Shown piece by piece: positions 23,391 through 34,300 of a stretch of DNA of 64,000 nt; the stretch's first letter is position 1; each line of letters opens with the position of its first letter. The translations under genes were made by a program, and so were the position numbers. Source of the DNA: Henckelia pumila (taxonomy: Eukaryota; Streptophyta; Magnoliopsida; Lamiales; Gesneriaceae); contig NC_133123.1 of NCBI RefSeq assembly GCF_033568475.1, forward strand, positions 136,918,242 to 136,982,241, given 5' to 3'. The notes beneath the pieces are model-generated. The model did no database searches and had not been told where the DNA came from. It saw only the letters and a list, made by a program, of their open reading frames with translations.

Positions 23391-24836
23391 TTCATTACTG
23401 AAAGCAAAGAGATCACTAGGAATCATACTGTCGGGGCCAGTGATAACTCGGAAATAGATGATGTAGGCTGCAATAAATCACAAGATTCGATCATTTCATC
23501 ATATAGGATATCTGATGAAAATGCTTTTGAGCCAGCCTCTATTGTCAACAAGCATAAATCCAATATCATCTTTCAGGGTAAGGCACGATTATGTGATGCT
23601 GGTAAGCAATCATCAGGGAAAAGAATGACAGTTTCTGAAATATCAGGGGAAAGAGAGAAAATGTTGGTGAAACACAAATCATCAGATACATATCCTTTAG
23701 CGAGTGGTGAAGGGACAAATGGTAATGAATCTTCATCGATGACAAGATTAAGCAAAGATGGTGTCGACAAACTGGATTCGGTTGCTGCTTTATTTGATCT
23801 GAATGAAGACATCTATGAAGATGGAACGGATGATTTTATTCAGCCTGATGTTGAAACTGTATCTTCTCGCAGTGTAATAAAAGTGGTGGCGAAAGCTGGG
23901 ATCCCTAGTGGCCTACCCACAATGCCATTGAAGTTTGAAGGTGGACAGAATTGGAAAGGTTCTGCAGAAGTGAGCGCTTTCCGTTCAGTTGCTCTTTCCA
24001 ATAGGTTTTCGAGTGAACCATGCTCCCAAAAACGGTATAGCCCACGAGGTTTTACTGGGATTGACCTCAATGTCGCTGCTGTAGAAGAACATTCTTCCAC
24101 TTTACCAGAACACTTGTGCTCAGATGTAGGTTCAAAACGAGCCAAGACTCTCAGCAATGAGCTCAATTTTCTTCATGGTGATGCCAACGGCTTGAGCCTG
24201 AATGCTTACACATGCAAAGAAGTGGCATCCAAGAATTTTCAGTGGCTAGGCCAAGATCATGAACCTTTGGGAAACAAGACTTCAGATCATTCTACAAATC
24301 CTGGAAATCAAGAGATTGATTTCATTAGCCGTGCCTCTTTGAAAGATTCGAGTACTTTGCAGCAGGAGCAGAATGCAAATCATACTCCCTCCAAGCAGTA
24401 TCTGGTTGCAGCCAATAATGTCCTACAACCAATGGAACTGCTGCAGAGAGTTGCTCCATGGCAGGCAAAATTGCCATACATATCATGTACTTTACCCCCT
24501 CAAAACCATTTCTCAAAAGTTCAATTTTCTCAAAATCATGTACCATATGGCTATCACTTTCAAGAGCAGGGCAATCTCGTGCAGATCATTAACGGACCAA
24601 ACACAAGAAATAGAGCAACCGCTATCCCTACCGTCGATGCCATAGCCATGCGAAGCATACCAACAAGTGGAATCAGAATGGTTGAAGCCGCACCATTAAT
24701 GTTTCTTGCTGGAAATCCGACAGATGAACATATCAAGTCTATAAATCAAGAAGCTTGGTATGCAACATTAACGAAAAGGAAGGAACCAGAAGGAGGGATA
24801 AACTATTACCAGCTTGGCTACAGACAGGACATTTGA
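23391..24836 (+). CDS. DLN/EAR-motif nuclear protein, unknown function (5' end unresolved)
   Basis: The frame is open from 23391 to TGA 24836 (481 codons); the first ATG in it is 23625, giving 403 residues. Features: ALFDLNEDIYEDGTDD, an acidic DLN motif; a block KAGIPSGLPTMPLKFEG followed by WKGSAEVSAFR, which recalls the C-terminal part of plant TFIIS-N/BAH proteins; GIDLNVAA, an EAR-like motif that in other proteins recruits TOPLESS co-repressors; and a Gln/Asn/Pro-rich tail. No DNA-binding or catalytic domain is visible. The sequence upstream of ATG 23625 also looks coding (NSEIDDVGCNKSQDS). Either an upstream exon joins at the GCTAG acceptor before 23391, or the ATG at 23350 (MADIDRKVEICEASS) is the true start and is one frame off. 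Nuclear co-repressor partner is an inference. Confidence 0.7.
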   Translation, partial: FITESKEITRNHTVGASDNSEIDDVGCNKSQDSIISSYRISDENAFEPASIVNKHKSNIIFQGKARLCDAGKQSSGKRMTVSEISGEREKMLVKHKSSDTYPLASGEGTNGNESSSMTRLSKDGVDKLDSVAALFDLNEDIYEDGTDDFIQPDVETVSSRSVIKVVAKAGIPSGLPTMPLKFEGGQNWKGSAEVSAFRSVALSNRFSSEPCSQKRYSPRGFTGIDLNVAAVEEHSSTLPEHLCSDVGSKRAKTLSNELNFLHGDANGLSLNAYTCKEVASKNFQWLGQDHEPLGNKTSDHSTNPGNQEIDFISRASLKDSSTLQQEQNANHTPSKQYLVAANNVLQPMELLQRVAPWQAKLPYISCTLPPQNHFSKVQFSQNHVPYGYHFQEQGNLVQIINGPNTRNRATAIPTVDAIAMRSIPTSGIRMVEAAPLMFLAGNPTDEHIKSINQEAWYATLTKRKEPEGGINYYQLGYRQDI

Positions 24837-25373
24837 TGGCACCAATTATTTTAGTGGTTTTTGTTCCGGTTTGCTAATCCAACTTGACATGTAATACTGT
24901 CATGGATTCAACATTGCACAAATGTACAAGATGTGCACTTCACCTTAATCATTTGCTCTCACCTCATTTGATTATTTTATCAGAATGCTGATTTTTCGTG
25001 CATGCCTATGTTTCATTTCTGATGATAGCTATAAAATTTCCTTTATAATTTCCCTGGGAATTATTGACACACTGAAGATACTTAGTCTAGCATGCATATA
25101 ACTTCTGTTAATGACATTTAATTTAAGCATACTATGTTGTAATTTTCTCTACATTTATCTACAAATAAAGCTATAAATTCTTGAGTAATAAAATTTTTTG
25201 AGATATGATTTTACGAATTGAGATTAATATTAAAAATTACTTTAAAAAAATCAACAAAATGGTATATTATATAATAAAAAAAGGATAACAAAATATATTT
25301 TCACATTTTCTTTGGAATACTGATACAAGATAAAGTGAATCTGACTCGTGTGCAGTTTGATTGGAGCTTTGAA

Positions 25374-25408
<35 letters not shown>

Positions 25409-25834
25409 AGCTCGAGCTTTTGTATGATCGCTCAAAACACCTACGAAAGCAAACCATTATACTATTGTCAATTATTTATTTGTATTCTGAATAATATTAC
25501 ATAAAACATTATTTTCGAGTTAGTATTCTTGGCTTTGTATGGTTTATTAAAAGCCAAGAATACTACAGCCCATCACAACTTCTCAAATTTTATCCCATTT
25601 AAATCTAAATGATCCAAAATAATATTAATGTGATGTACAAAATGCAAATTCCAAATTGATGAAAAGTGTTTAAATCTAAATCAACAATTATTGTTTCATT
25701 TTGCAAGTGGGAAGAAGCAACTGCCATATACAGGATACAGCAAAATATTGTACAGGTAAAATCTCATCAAATAACCATCATCTCAAATTTTAATACCATG
25801 CATTGGTTTCTTCAAAAAGCAAATGTGCCACCAC
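24837..25834. other. Convergent 3' intergenic region
   Basis: Lies between the 3' ends of the DLN-protein gene (+) and the methylthiotransferase gene (-). AT-rich, with a TTA/ATT run near 25378-25405 and a perfect 16-bp inverted repeat at 25521-25565. Both genes' 3' untranslated regions and polyadenylation sites should lie here. No gene seen. Confidence 0.6.
25521..25565. repeat. Perfect hairpin, 16-bp stem and 13-base loop
   Basis: TAGTATTCTTGGCTTT is followed after 13 bases by its exact reverse complement AAAGCCAAGAATACTA. The stem is too short for a typical plant miRNA precursor. It could be a tiny MITE remnant or a structured 3' end shared by two converging transcripts. Confidence 0.85.
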
Positions 25835-28800
25835 TTACTTAGATGAGAAATCACAAAATCGAAGATACAAACATATAGCAATTGCAGTCAACAAGCTGGT
25901 AAGCATGACTCCAAGAAGAGCACTATCAATAAAAGCCCACTCAGAAGTTCTTTGCTTTTCCTCTAATTTCAACACTACCTCATTCTCCATCGCATTCTGG
26001 GAATACTTCTTTCGTTTTCGGAGTAACCATCCAATCGGGTTTTGGTCTATGGGCTTTTGGTCGTTCTTCGAAACTGAAATATTTCCCTCTTGCGTCTGTC
26101 CACAGCTACTTGCCAATTCACAGGCACAGGTTTCTGAATCTTTTGAACAGCATGTCTCACTGTCATTCGAGTGTTTCAAATCTTTGTTGCTCAAACTTTC
26201 ACGTGAATGAGCTTGTTCAGTGAGTATCTCGATCACGTCTCCAAAAACAGACCATCTTCCAACAGATGTTATTTTTACCATAGCGGAAGACCCCAACATG
26301 CTTCCTGGCCCAACCACCAACACCTGAACGTATCCTTTCGTATGACCAACCTATAGCAATAAAAAATAATAATTAGACAAAAGTGGGATCACAAACTAGA
26401 ACATGAAAGTCAAAAACTGAGCTGTAAATTAGATTGATCGATGCTGGATGGGTTAAGTATTTCTAAGTGCCCTCGTGGCATGTGATTGTTCACTTGATAC
26501 AAGTTTAAGGATGATATTACCAGATGAATTCCATCCGTGGCAATATCAGTAATCCATATTCGCTCAATTTGGCCTTCCATTCCAACATATGGCGTAAAGG
26601 ATTCAAAGATGGTGGTCAACTCACGACTTCTTTTCTTCACTACATTACTTGGAACCTTTTTCATCCTCGCAGCGGGTGTTCCTGTTTGAGAAAATATCAG
26701 AATAAAATACATGATAACTTCCCTGCATTTTGCAGTAGACGGCAAATTTGATGAGAGCACATTTAAACATGGTCGAAAGTTTCAAAGTCGATTAAATAAA
26801 AAACATGTAGGAATGGTGACAAAGCACAACAACCCCCAATGCAGAGGACAACAAATAAGTTCTAGAGCATAGACAATACTCTATTACTCAATCCAAGTTT
26901 CTTATTCATTTTCCACAAATATAACTGTTATAAAGCTGCACTATCATCCTTAAAAAACAAAATATACTTGTATTACAGGGCGTGTGATCTTGATTTAACC
27001 TTCCTTGTCTAAGAATCTCAAATGATGAATAAATAGTCAAAAGGAAACCCAAGCTGTCGTTGAAATTAACTCAAATTTTTTGAAATTATAATTTGCTTGT
27101 ATAAATGAAGGAAAATACAACTTACCTGGCCGAGGATAGAATTGTGATATGTGAACTTGGGGAAACTTGTACTCCTTGATGAGATTGATCGTCTGCTCAA
27201 AATCTTCATCAGTTTCACCTGAGAAGCAGAACATTATAATATATACGAACAGCATATTTGGAGTGTTACTTTGCCTAATTTCAAACAATAGTGAAAACTT
27301 TTCCACTAAATTAGCAATCATAAAATCACTGATTTTGATGACAAACTACGAAAGGAATTTTTCCTGCCATCAGAGCGCTTCACCGTCATAGTTTTATAAC
27401 TCTGACAGAAGAAAAGCATGCTCGTTTTTCAACTGACCACATTATCTTGCCACAAAAGTTACAGAGCTTTGAAATAAATCAGGAACATAAATAATCGAAA
27501 ACACAAGAGATCAATTCGATACATAACTCAAATGCTCAAACAAAATCGAGAACAAAACCTATTGGTAATCAAATGAACAATCATTTGAACAATTACTCCA
27601 GAAATTTTCAATGAGAAACACGAAAGTGAAAACCAGGTAAAGATAATAAGCAAGGTTTAGTAATACCAGGAAATCCACATATAACATCAGTTGCTATCTG
27701 CATTCCGGGAACTAGTTCAATCAATGTATCAACCACTGTCCGAAACTCACTTACAGTATACTCCCTGTTCATTGCCTGATATCCAGATATAAAGAAGCAC
27801 TATATCACGATGTGGAGGCACAAGACACATTCAAACCATATAATATACAATCTCATGCAGTTGAATAAGGAAACAAATTAAGAAATTTTATGCAGTGACA
27901 AAGGAAAATAATAGCCAGCGAAGAAAATTCAACAGAAGGACAAGCATGAAAATATGGCCAAAGGAAATCTCACACTCAAGATCGAGTCACTTCCAGACTG
28001 AACAGGTACATGAAGAAAAGAATAAACACATGGGTGCCGCAAAACCTCAGCTATCTCTTTTAAGTGCTCCAGAATATATGGAGGATTGGTCATTCCAATT
28101 CGGAGCATTGTGCTTCCATCAGGCGGAAGCTTAGAGACTAATGAATTCAATAAAATTGGAAGACTAACTCCAATGTCTCGACCTGTGAAATATCGAAGCC
28201 AAAACCACAGGGTGTTAAATATTACATTTTTCGATCATAAATGAAAAAACATTACAGTTTTAATAGTTCATTTGTCAAAAACAATTTCTTCATTCACGAA
28301 CCAGACAGATAAAAAATGTTCAACATCCACAATAATTTGAGACATAAGAAATATAATTCTACATACCATAAGCACCGGTGTCTTCACTACTTAACCAAAT
28401 CTCCCTGACTCCATCAGCAATGACAGTTCTGACACGACCCACCTTCAAGGTAAAAGTTGATAAATTATGAGACCAGCTGAGAAATCATGTACATTTGGGT
28501 TGATTCTCAGGCAATTAGCTTACAAGGCTGTCAACTGTGTAGCTTCCTAAATGACCACGAGCATGCTTTGTCTTGCAATACGTACAAGCACCTAAACAAC
28601 CAACATTAATTGGAAGGATCTCAACAAACTTGTTCTTCCTTACCTGATAAAATAAACAAATGAAAATTTTCTTACAACTGTAATAAAATTTACATGTGGA
28701 CGCTTCAATTAACAAGTGCTGTCCTAGGATAACTCGCTAAAGCATGCAAAAATATACAAAAAAATTACAGCTATAATTTGAAATTTCATACCTTCGGAAG

Positions 28801-30506
28801 ATCAAGTGCTGGCAATGTCTTTCGAGTCAGGAGCCGAACCTCATGACCTTTCAGGGTTTCTTCAACAACTTCTACCACTCGATCAATTTGCTGAACTCCA
28901 ACTATACTTACTCCATCAAGCTCTTTCAAATCACGACTTCCTTGAGGCACGCATCCGGCGACTACCAATGGCTTTTTTGCACTTTTACATTTTGCTATAA
29001 GTGTTTCCATGGCAGATTGACTAGGAGACTTAACTGTACAGCTGCAGCAACAAAAGCAGCATGGGAACAATAGGAAGATGATTTGCATATGCAGTTTGAA
29101 CTTTGAATATATTGCACTCGAACTATCTCATAGAAACTAAAATGAGTATTTCTACCATAATTTCACGACATGAACTCAATAAATATTGTTGGCAAGACGG
29201 TAAGAAAACTTAATCCTTAGAACCTAGAGGATTCTTCCCCCCAAAAAAACTAGAAACTTCTTTGATACCATTGCTTCAGATACTGCATTCATACATTCAA
29301 TAGAACAAAATGCCACCAACAGGGGGGAAAAAGAAATATAGATGCCAAGAAAGAGTCTCACGTGTTTATAAGCCACAGGTCAGCTTCGTCTTCATTTTCA
29401 CTCAAATTATATCCAAATGCAGAGAGCTGGCCAGCCATATATTCACTATCACTCTGGAAAATCAAGTTTGAAAACGTATCAACTGAACCCTATTTTTCCA
29501 AGTAATCTTGAGCATTATTCAAGGATTACGAACTCTGAAGCTAATGACAAAAAAAATAGATAAAATCATGAATTCATATGTAGAACATTTAACACAATGA
29601 CTTAATAGTCAATCGGCGTGGAGAGAACTTTTCAATAATATTTTGTCCGTAGTCATCTGAATAGACTGCAGTAAAAGGTTCTCCTTTTTCCACCCAATCT
29701 TCCCTTTTACATTCACAGTTATCTTCCTGTTAACAGTGTTGTGCATAAGTTTATTCATTCACTTTCGAGAGATTAACATATATTGCATTTATCTTTAGCC
29801 AGAACTTATGCATTTATATTTGTTGTCTTTGTGTCAAGATTACCCTTTTTACCCGTGATCCTTCAAATTCTATTATCCTATTCCCGTGGCTGAGAGGCAG
29901 AGTAGGTTTACAGTACATGTTACAATTCTTTCAGTTTTCTCCATTCCTAAATAGTTAACACTGGACACCAGTGAGCTCCCGTAGCAATTCATGATTTTTT
30001 CTCTCTCAACGAAGATGGTTTTTAATATTTCTAATAATCCACTCTAAGGTGATTTGTTAACATGGGACCATTGGATGTTGTTAAAGGCCACAACTTCCCT
30101 CACTTTCAGTAATGCACTTAAAAGCATAAGCATGTATAGAAGCAAATAAGCACTCGTGAAGAGCAAATGCAGAATGTGCAAATCAATTTACTTACCTGGT
30201 TATGTGAACACCCAAAAGTCTTCATGTAAATTGTCTGCCCATTAAATAACAAAATTAAAAAGAAATGAATCAAGAACTTGTCAACAAAAAATGCTCATAT
30301 TTAAGCTTATTTTAACAGAAACTGAGAGAGACCTGAGTGCCAGGAATCTTGGAAGAGTTGCAGGACGTAGCATTTGAAATACTGCCGGAGACCCTATTCT
30401 TCTTTATATGCCTATGCTTTACACCGACAGCAGCGGCCACGGGAACCCTGAATCCAGGAATTGCTCCGCCGCCGCCGGCCACAAGTAAATCCTCTATGTC
30501 TTCCAT
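25835..30506 (-). CDS. tRNA t6A37 methylthiotransferase, CDKAL1 type
   Basis: Eleven exons (30506-30333, 30234-30196, 29453-29362, 29041-28792, 28643-28524, 28442-28367, 28182-27974, 27775-27667, 27218-27126, 26681-26521, 26350-25835) give 612 residues with consistent phases; Arabidopsis At1g72090 is of similar size. It is a radical-SAM enzyme that turns t6A37 of tRNA-Lys(UUU) into ms2t6A. The N-terminal methylthiotransferase domain shows its three cluster cysteines at C67 ([10 protein letters not shown]), C103 ([10 protein letters not shown]) and C132 ([10 protein letters not shown]). The radical-SAM motif is C201-C205-C208 (GCLGACTYC). A TRAM-like domain (about 385-465) follows, then a Ser/Lys-rich linker and a C-terminal membrane segment (about 586-605, [19 protein letters not shown]), as in eukaryotic CDKAL1 proteins anchored in the ER. 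All key residues are present, so it looks intact. Confidence 0.95.
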
Positions 30507-31369
30507 TTACTTTTTGGCTGTGGTCAAAAGTCCTTCAGTGTTTAATTTTGTACAGGCAGCAACTGGGATTCGAATGAATCACTTGCGTTGTTGTGTTGCG
30601 TATTCCTATGGGCCGAATAAAAATGGGCCAATCGATCAAAGGCTCCACTTAAGAGAGTAGTCCAGTAATGGTCCAGTCTTTGTTTTCTTATACGGCGTGG
30701 CCAGTGGGCCTGGTGAATGGCTCTTCTACGGGTTTTTTAATTAAGAATAAGAAGTGTGTCCTGTGAGTGGCGTGACGAATTTTGATTGGTTAAAATCAGT
30801 GGGCTACGGGGTTAAATGCCATGAACAAAACCTGTATGGTTAAGTCGATGCCACTACCAGTGCCTTGTGGGTGGCGTGACGAATTTTGATTGGTTAAAAT
30901 AAGTAGGCTCCACATGGGATTATATAATTTAATTATTAAAAAACATATGAAATTTTTATATTTTTTTAAAAAATAGTATTATAATAATATTAATAACAAG
31001 GATAAGAATAATATAGGATGTGAATGGGAGTCGCGACATGAAGTCACAGTTCAAAAATATCTTCGATCAAGTTGGGACACATATATTAACCCTTGACATA
31101 TTTTCACATTACAATGTGAATGTCAGATGGAATCACCTTCACTTGATCCAATAAGATAGATTAGCATTTACATTTAAAAACGAAAATATAATTGTAATTC
31201 CAATTCATCAGTCATCTTTCCATTTGGACTTTGCTCTGGAACTTTTAATGGCATGAAAGGCCTTCAAAACTGCAGCCAGCAGGCTAGAAACTGCAATATT
31301 GTTGCTGTTCTTCTGTGGCTAACGTGCCACAGATGGCTGTTTTTAATGATTGTGATGCTGCATTGACTT
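30507..31369. other. Spacer between two - strand genes, with transposon-like repeat
   Basis: Contains the promoter side of the methylthiotransferase gene and the 3' end of the SAC1-type gene. At 30763-30802 and 30868-30900 the string GTGGCGTGACGAATTTTGAT, followed by TGGTTAAAAT, occurs twice. The second copy is preceded by TCGATGCCACTACCAGTGCC, so this is a remnant of the palindrome-ended Mutator-like family. No gene seen. Confidence 0.65.
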
Positions 31370-34300
31370 TTAAAGCTTGAGCAACCGCTCTTCACCGATA
31401 ATCCATCTGGTTAGCTGGCTTGGATCGAGAGCCATAGTTTTATATGACTTGGGGAAAATCCCGAGATCAGCACCAGCTTGGTCATACTCCTTGGCAGCGG
31501 CTTCCATTTCTGTTTCAACAGCAGTATCTTCTATGCAGTCAACCATGTTCACACTAAGAAGATCCGTGTAATATTTTTCTTTTGCAAGATCGTTCTGAAA
31601 GGGTTCCCCCGAAGGTTTCTGAAAAGTCCAATGAATTCCAAAATGATGATTATGAAATTGAATGCGTACAACATAGTCATCATAAAAATTAATGTTTCTC
31701 CGACCTTGATCATGCTCATACAGTGACATCGTATGACTGAAAAAGAGCATCCATAATTGCCCAAACTCTCCATCCATGCACACCATGAACTAACAGATGA
31801 AGGATGCAATGTTCATACCTGAATAAGTTCAGTGTAGTGCCGATAAATCTCACTGCTTTCGTCTAGATCACCCAACAACGTACCACCACACCAACCACTG
31901 GTCTCATCCACCGTAGTCATAGCTAAATATCTACAAATATAAGATGGAGTATGTAAACCGAGTTGATACTGTACAAAGAAATAAATATGGAAAGGAAAAA
32001 AATGAAAGAAAATACAAGGTATTACCGTTGGAAAACATCTTCTTCATCACTCTCAATAACAGGACTAAATAGATTAAGTTCACATAATGCATCTTTTCTC
32101 TCATCATGAGCTCCCCCATTTGCAAATTGATGTGATGCCAGTTTTGGTGCAGAGCTACTATCATCGTATTTTCTCTGACCAAAAAGCCAGTTTGGACTTT
32201 TGAGCTGTATTTCACTGCAACAGTCACATTTTAGTCATTTATGAGTTCAATAGTAACTCAAATAGTGAAATGTATCTTCCACAAAAGGCAGATGCATAAG
32301 TACCAGTAAGTTAAAGCCGAATGACAAAATCACCAAACAGTTTGCATACAGTGGATATCCATGACAAAATGATCCAAAAATTAGAAGTTCTTAGTTCAAC
32401 AAGATACTTACGCAGCATCAGGTGCCACACCAAAGCCTCCTGATTTTTGATCTAGCTCACTACAGAGTCGTACATTCTTGATCGAACTGCATGTTCTCTC
32501 AATCAATTTATCAAATGATGTCAACTTCAAACGTGAGAAGTCTTCACGGCAAGCTGGAATTGGAGTCAGGGGAATTGTGGCTCTCAAAGGTTTGGCATCT
32601 TCCAAAGGACTATCGCTTAGCATCAACAAAAGATATATCAAAGCAGAGATCACATGGGAAAAGGAAATTGTAAAGGCATTGTAATTGATCTGCTACTAAT
32701 TAAAATGGTTTTAGCTTTCATAACCACACAATAGTTTAGGCTTTAGCATTAGTCACTAATTTCAAATGCCCTTAGTGGGAATAGAATCTCTTGAACAAAG
32801 CTAGTCAGTGACATCTTAGATAAACTCAAGATCATATAAGAAGCATGTGATGCAACATCCAGTGGTCAACAAATTCTGAATCACTTCACCTGTTCTACAA
32901 AAATCTCTCAACAACTCAAACCACATCCCGTGTTGAACCAAAAAAAAAAATGGAAACTCGGAAAGTTATGCAGAAGTTAAAATTTTAAATTAAACTTCTG
33001 CAGATGAAGCAGCATTCATCAAAGCACAACTTTCATCACCCCGTCTTACACTTTTTCCTGTGCATGGTATTAATCACAACTTGGTTTCCAACATATGATC
33101 AAGCTCAGTCACAAAACGAAATTCAGAAGAACAAATATAAGAAGAAAAAGATAATTTGACAACTCAGATAGATTACATTTATGTCTTGGCCTCCTAGTTT
33201 AGCATGAATAATAGCCATGTTGCATTTGTGACTACTTAGATTATACCTTTCAGGCATGAGATCATCTAAAATTCCAGAAACATGAAGGTAATAATCTGAA
33301 TCCAAGTCCCAAAGAGCAGGTTTTCCTTCTTGCGGTTGAAAATAACCCAAAAATCTGCACAGATCATTGAACAGGCTTAGAAACAACACAAAGCAGACAA
33401 CTCAATTCAGAAAAGGAATTCCACAACTTAGATAAGTTCTTAAAAAGTAGTAACACCAAGGCTGCACAAGAACCTCACAAGAGTTCTATAGTTGAAAGTT
33501 CCTCCAAAATAAAGGCAAGAAGGAGCTTGACTTACAAATTTATTGCATCCTGCTTTTCACCGTCTGTGTAAGCATTGCTGTAATATCGCTTTATAGATTT
33601 CAGAAATTCCCTAGACTGAGTTGTGGCTTTCCACTTCCCCTGCCTCTCAGGGAACACCTGTATTTTGTAAGAGAAGCACCGTTTAATCAAACTACACAAG
33701 GAACATAAATGGCAACTAAAGAGTTCATGTAATTTGGCGTTCAACTGAAAGGCATACAGTGTTGTGAGCTGCGGAGCCGCCATATTGCTGCGCCAAGGCA
33801 TCACCCATGCTCTGGTACATATCCATGAGAGCAGCAGCAATGCTACTGTCAGGATCAACTTTTTGATTATCCGTCATGCCCAATGCATGAAGTTGGCGAC
33901 CTAAAGCCGCTAAGCCATAAGCATATTGGGCAACATTTGTACGATCCAAGCAGTCAATGCAGTTTGTCCGCAGAACACCACTCTGATATCGTGATCCTGC
34001 ATAGCCATTAGTCTCTTTCCTACTCTGTTGACTACTTTCAGACTCCCTCTCTTGTTTGATCAAGGACGTCAAAGAATCGGTGCTGCCACTCATCCTTAAA
34101 TCTCTAAGGGAAGAATCCCTGCAAAAGGCATACTTGTGTTTCACAAAAGCTTAGAGACAATATAAAGAGAGGCACCATCCTTCCCCTCCAGGTCAGATTA
34201 AGAAACTGAAGCAAAATGCATGATGGTTGGTTGAAACAACAACTATAAAAGCGGAGACAGTTTCATTTTTTAATCGTCACAAAAAAAGATAATGTTTTGA

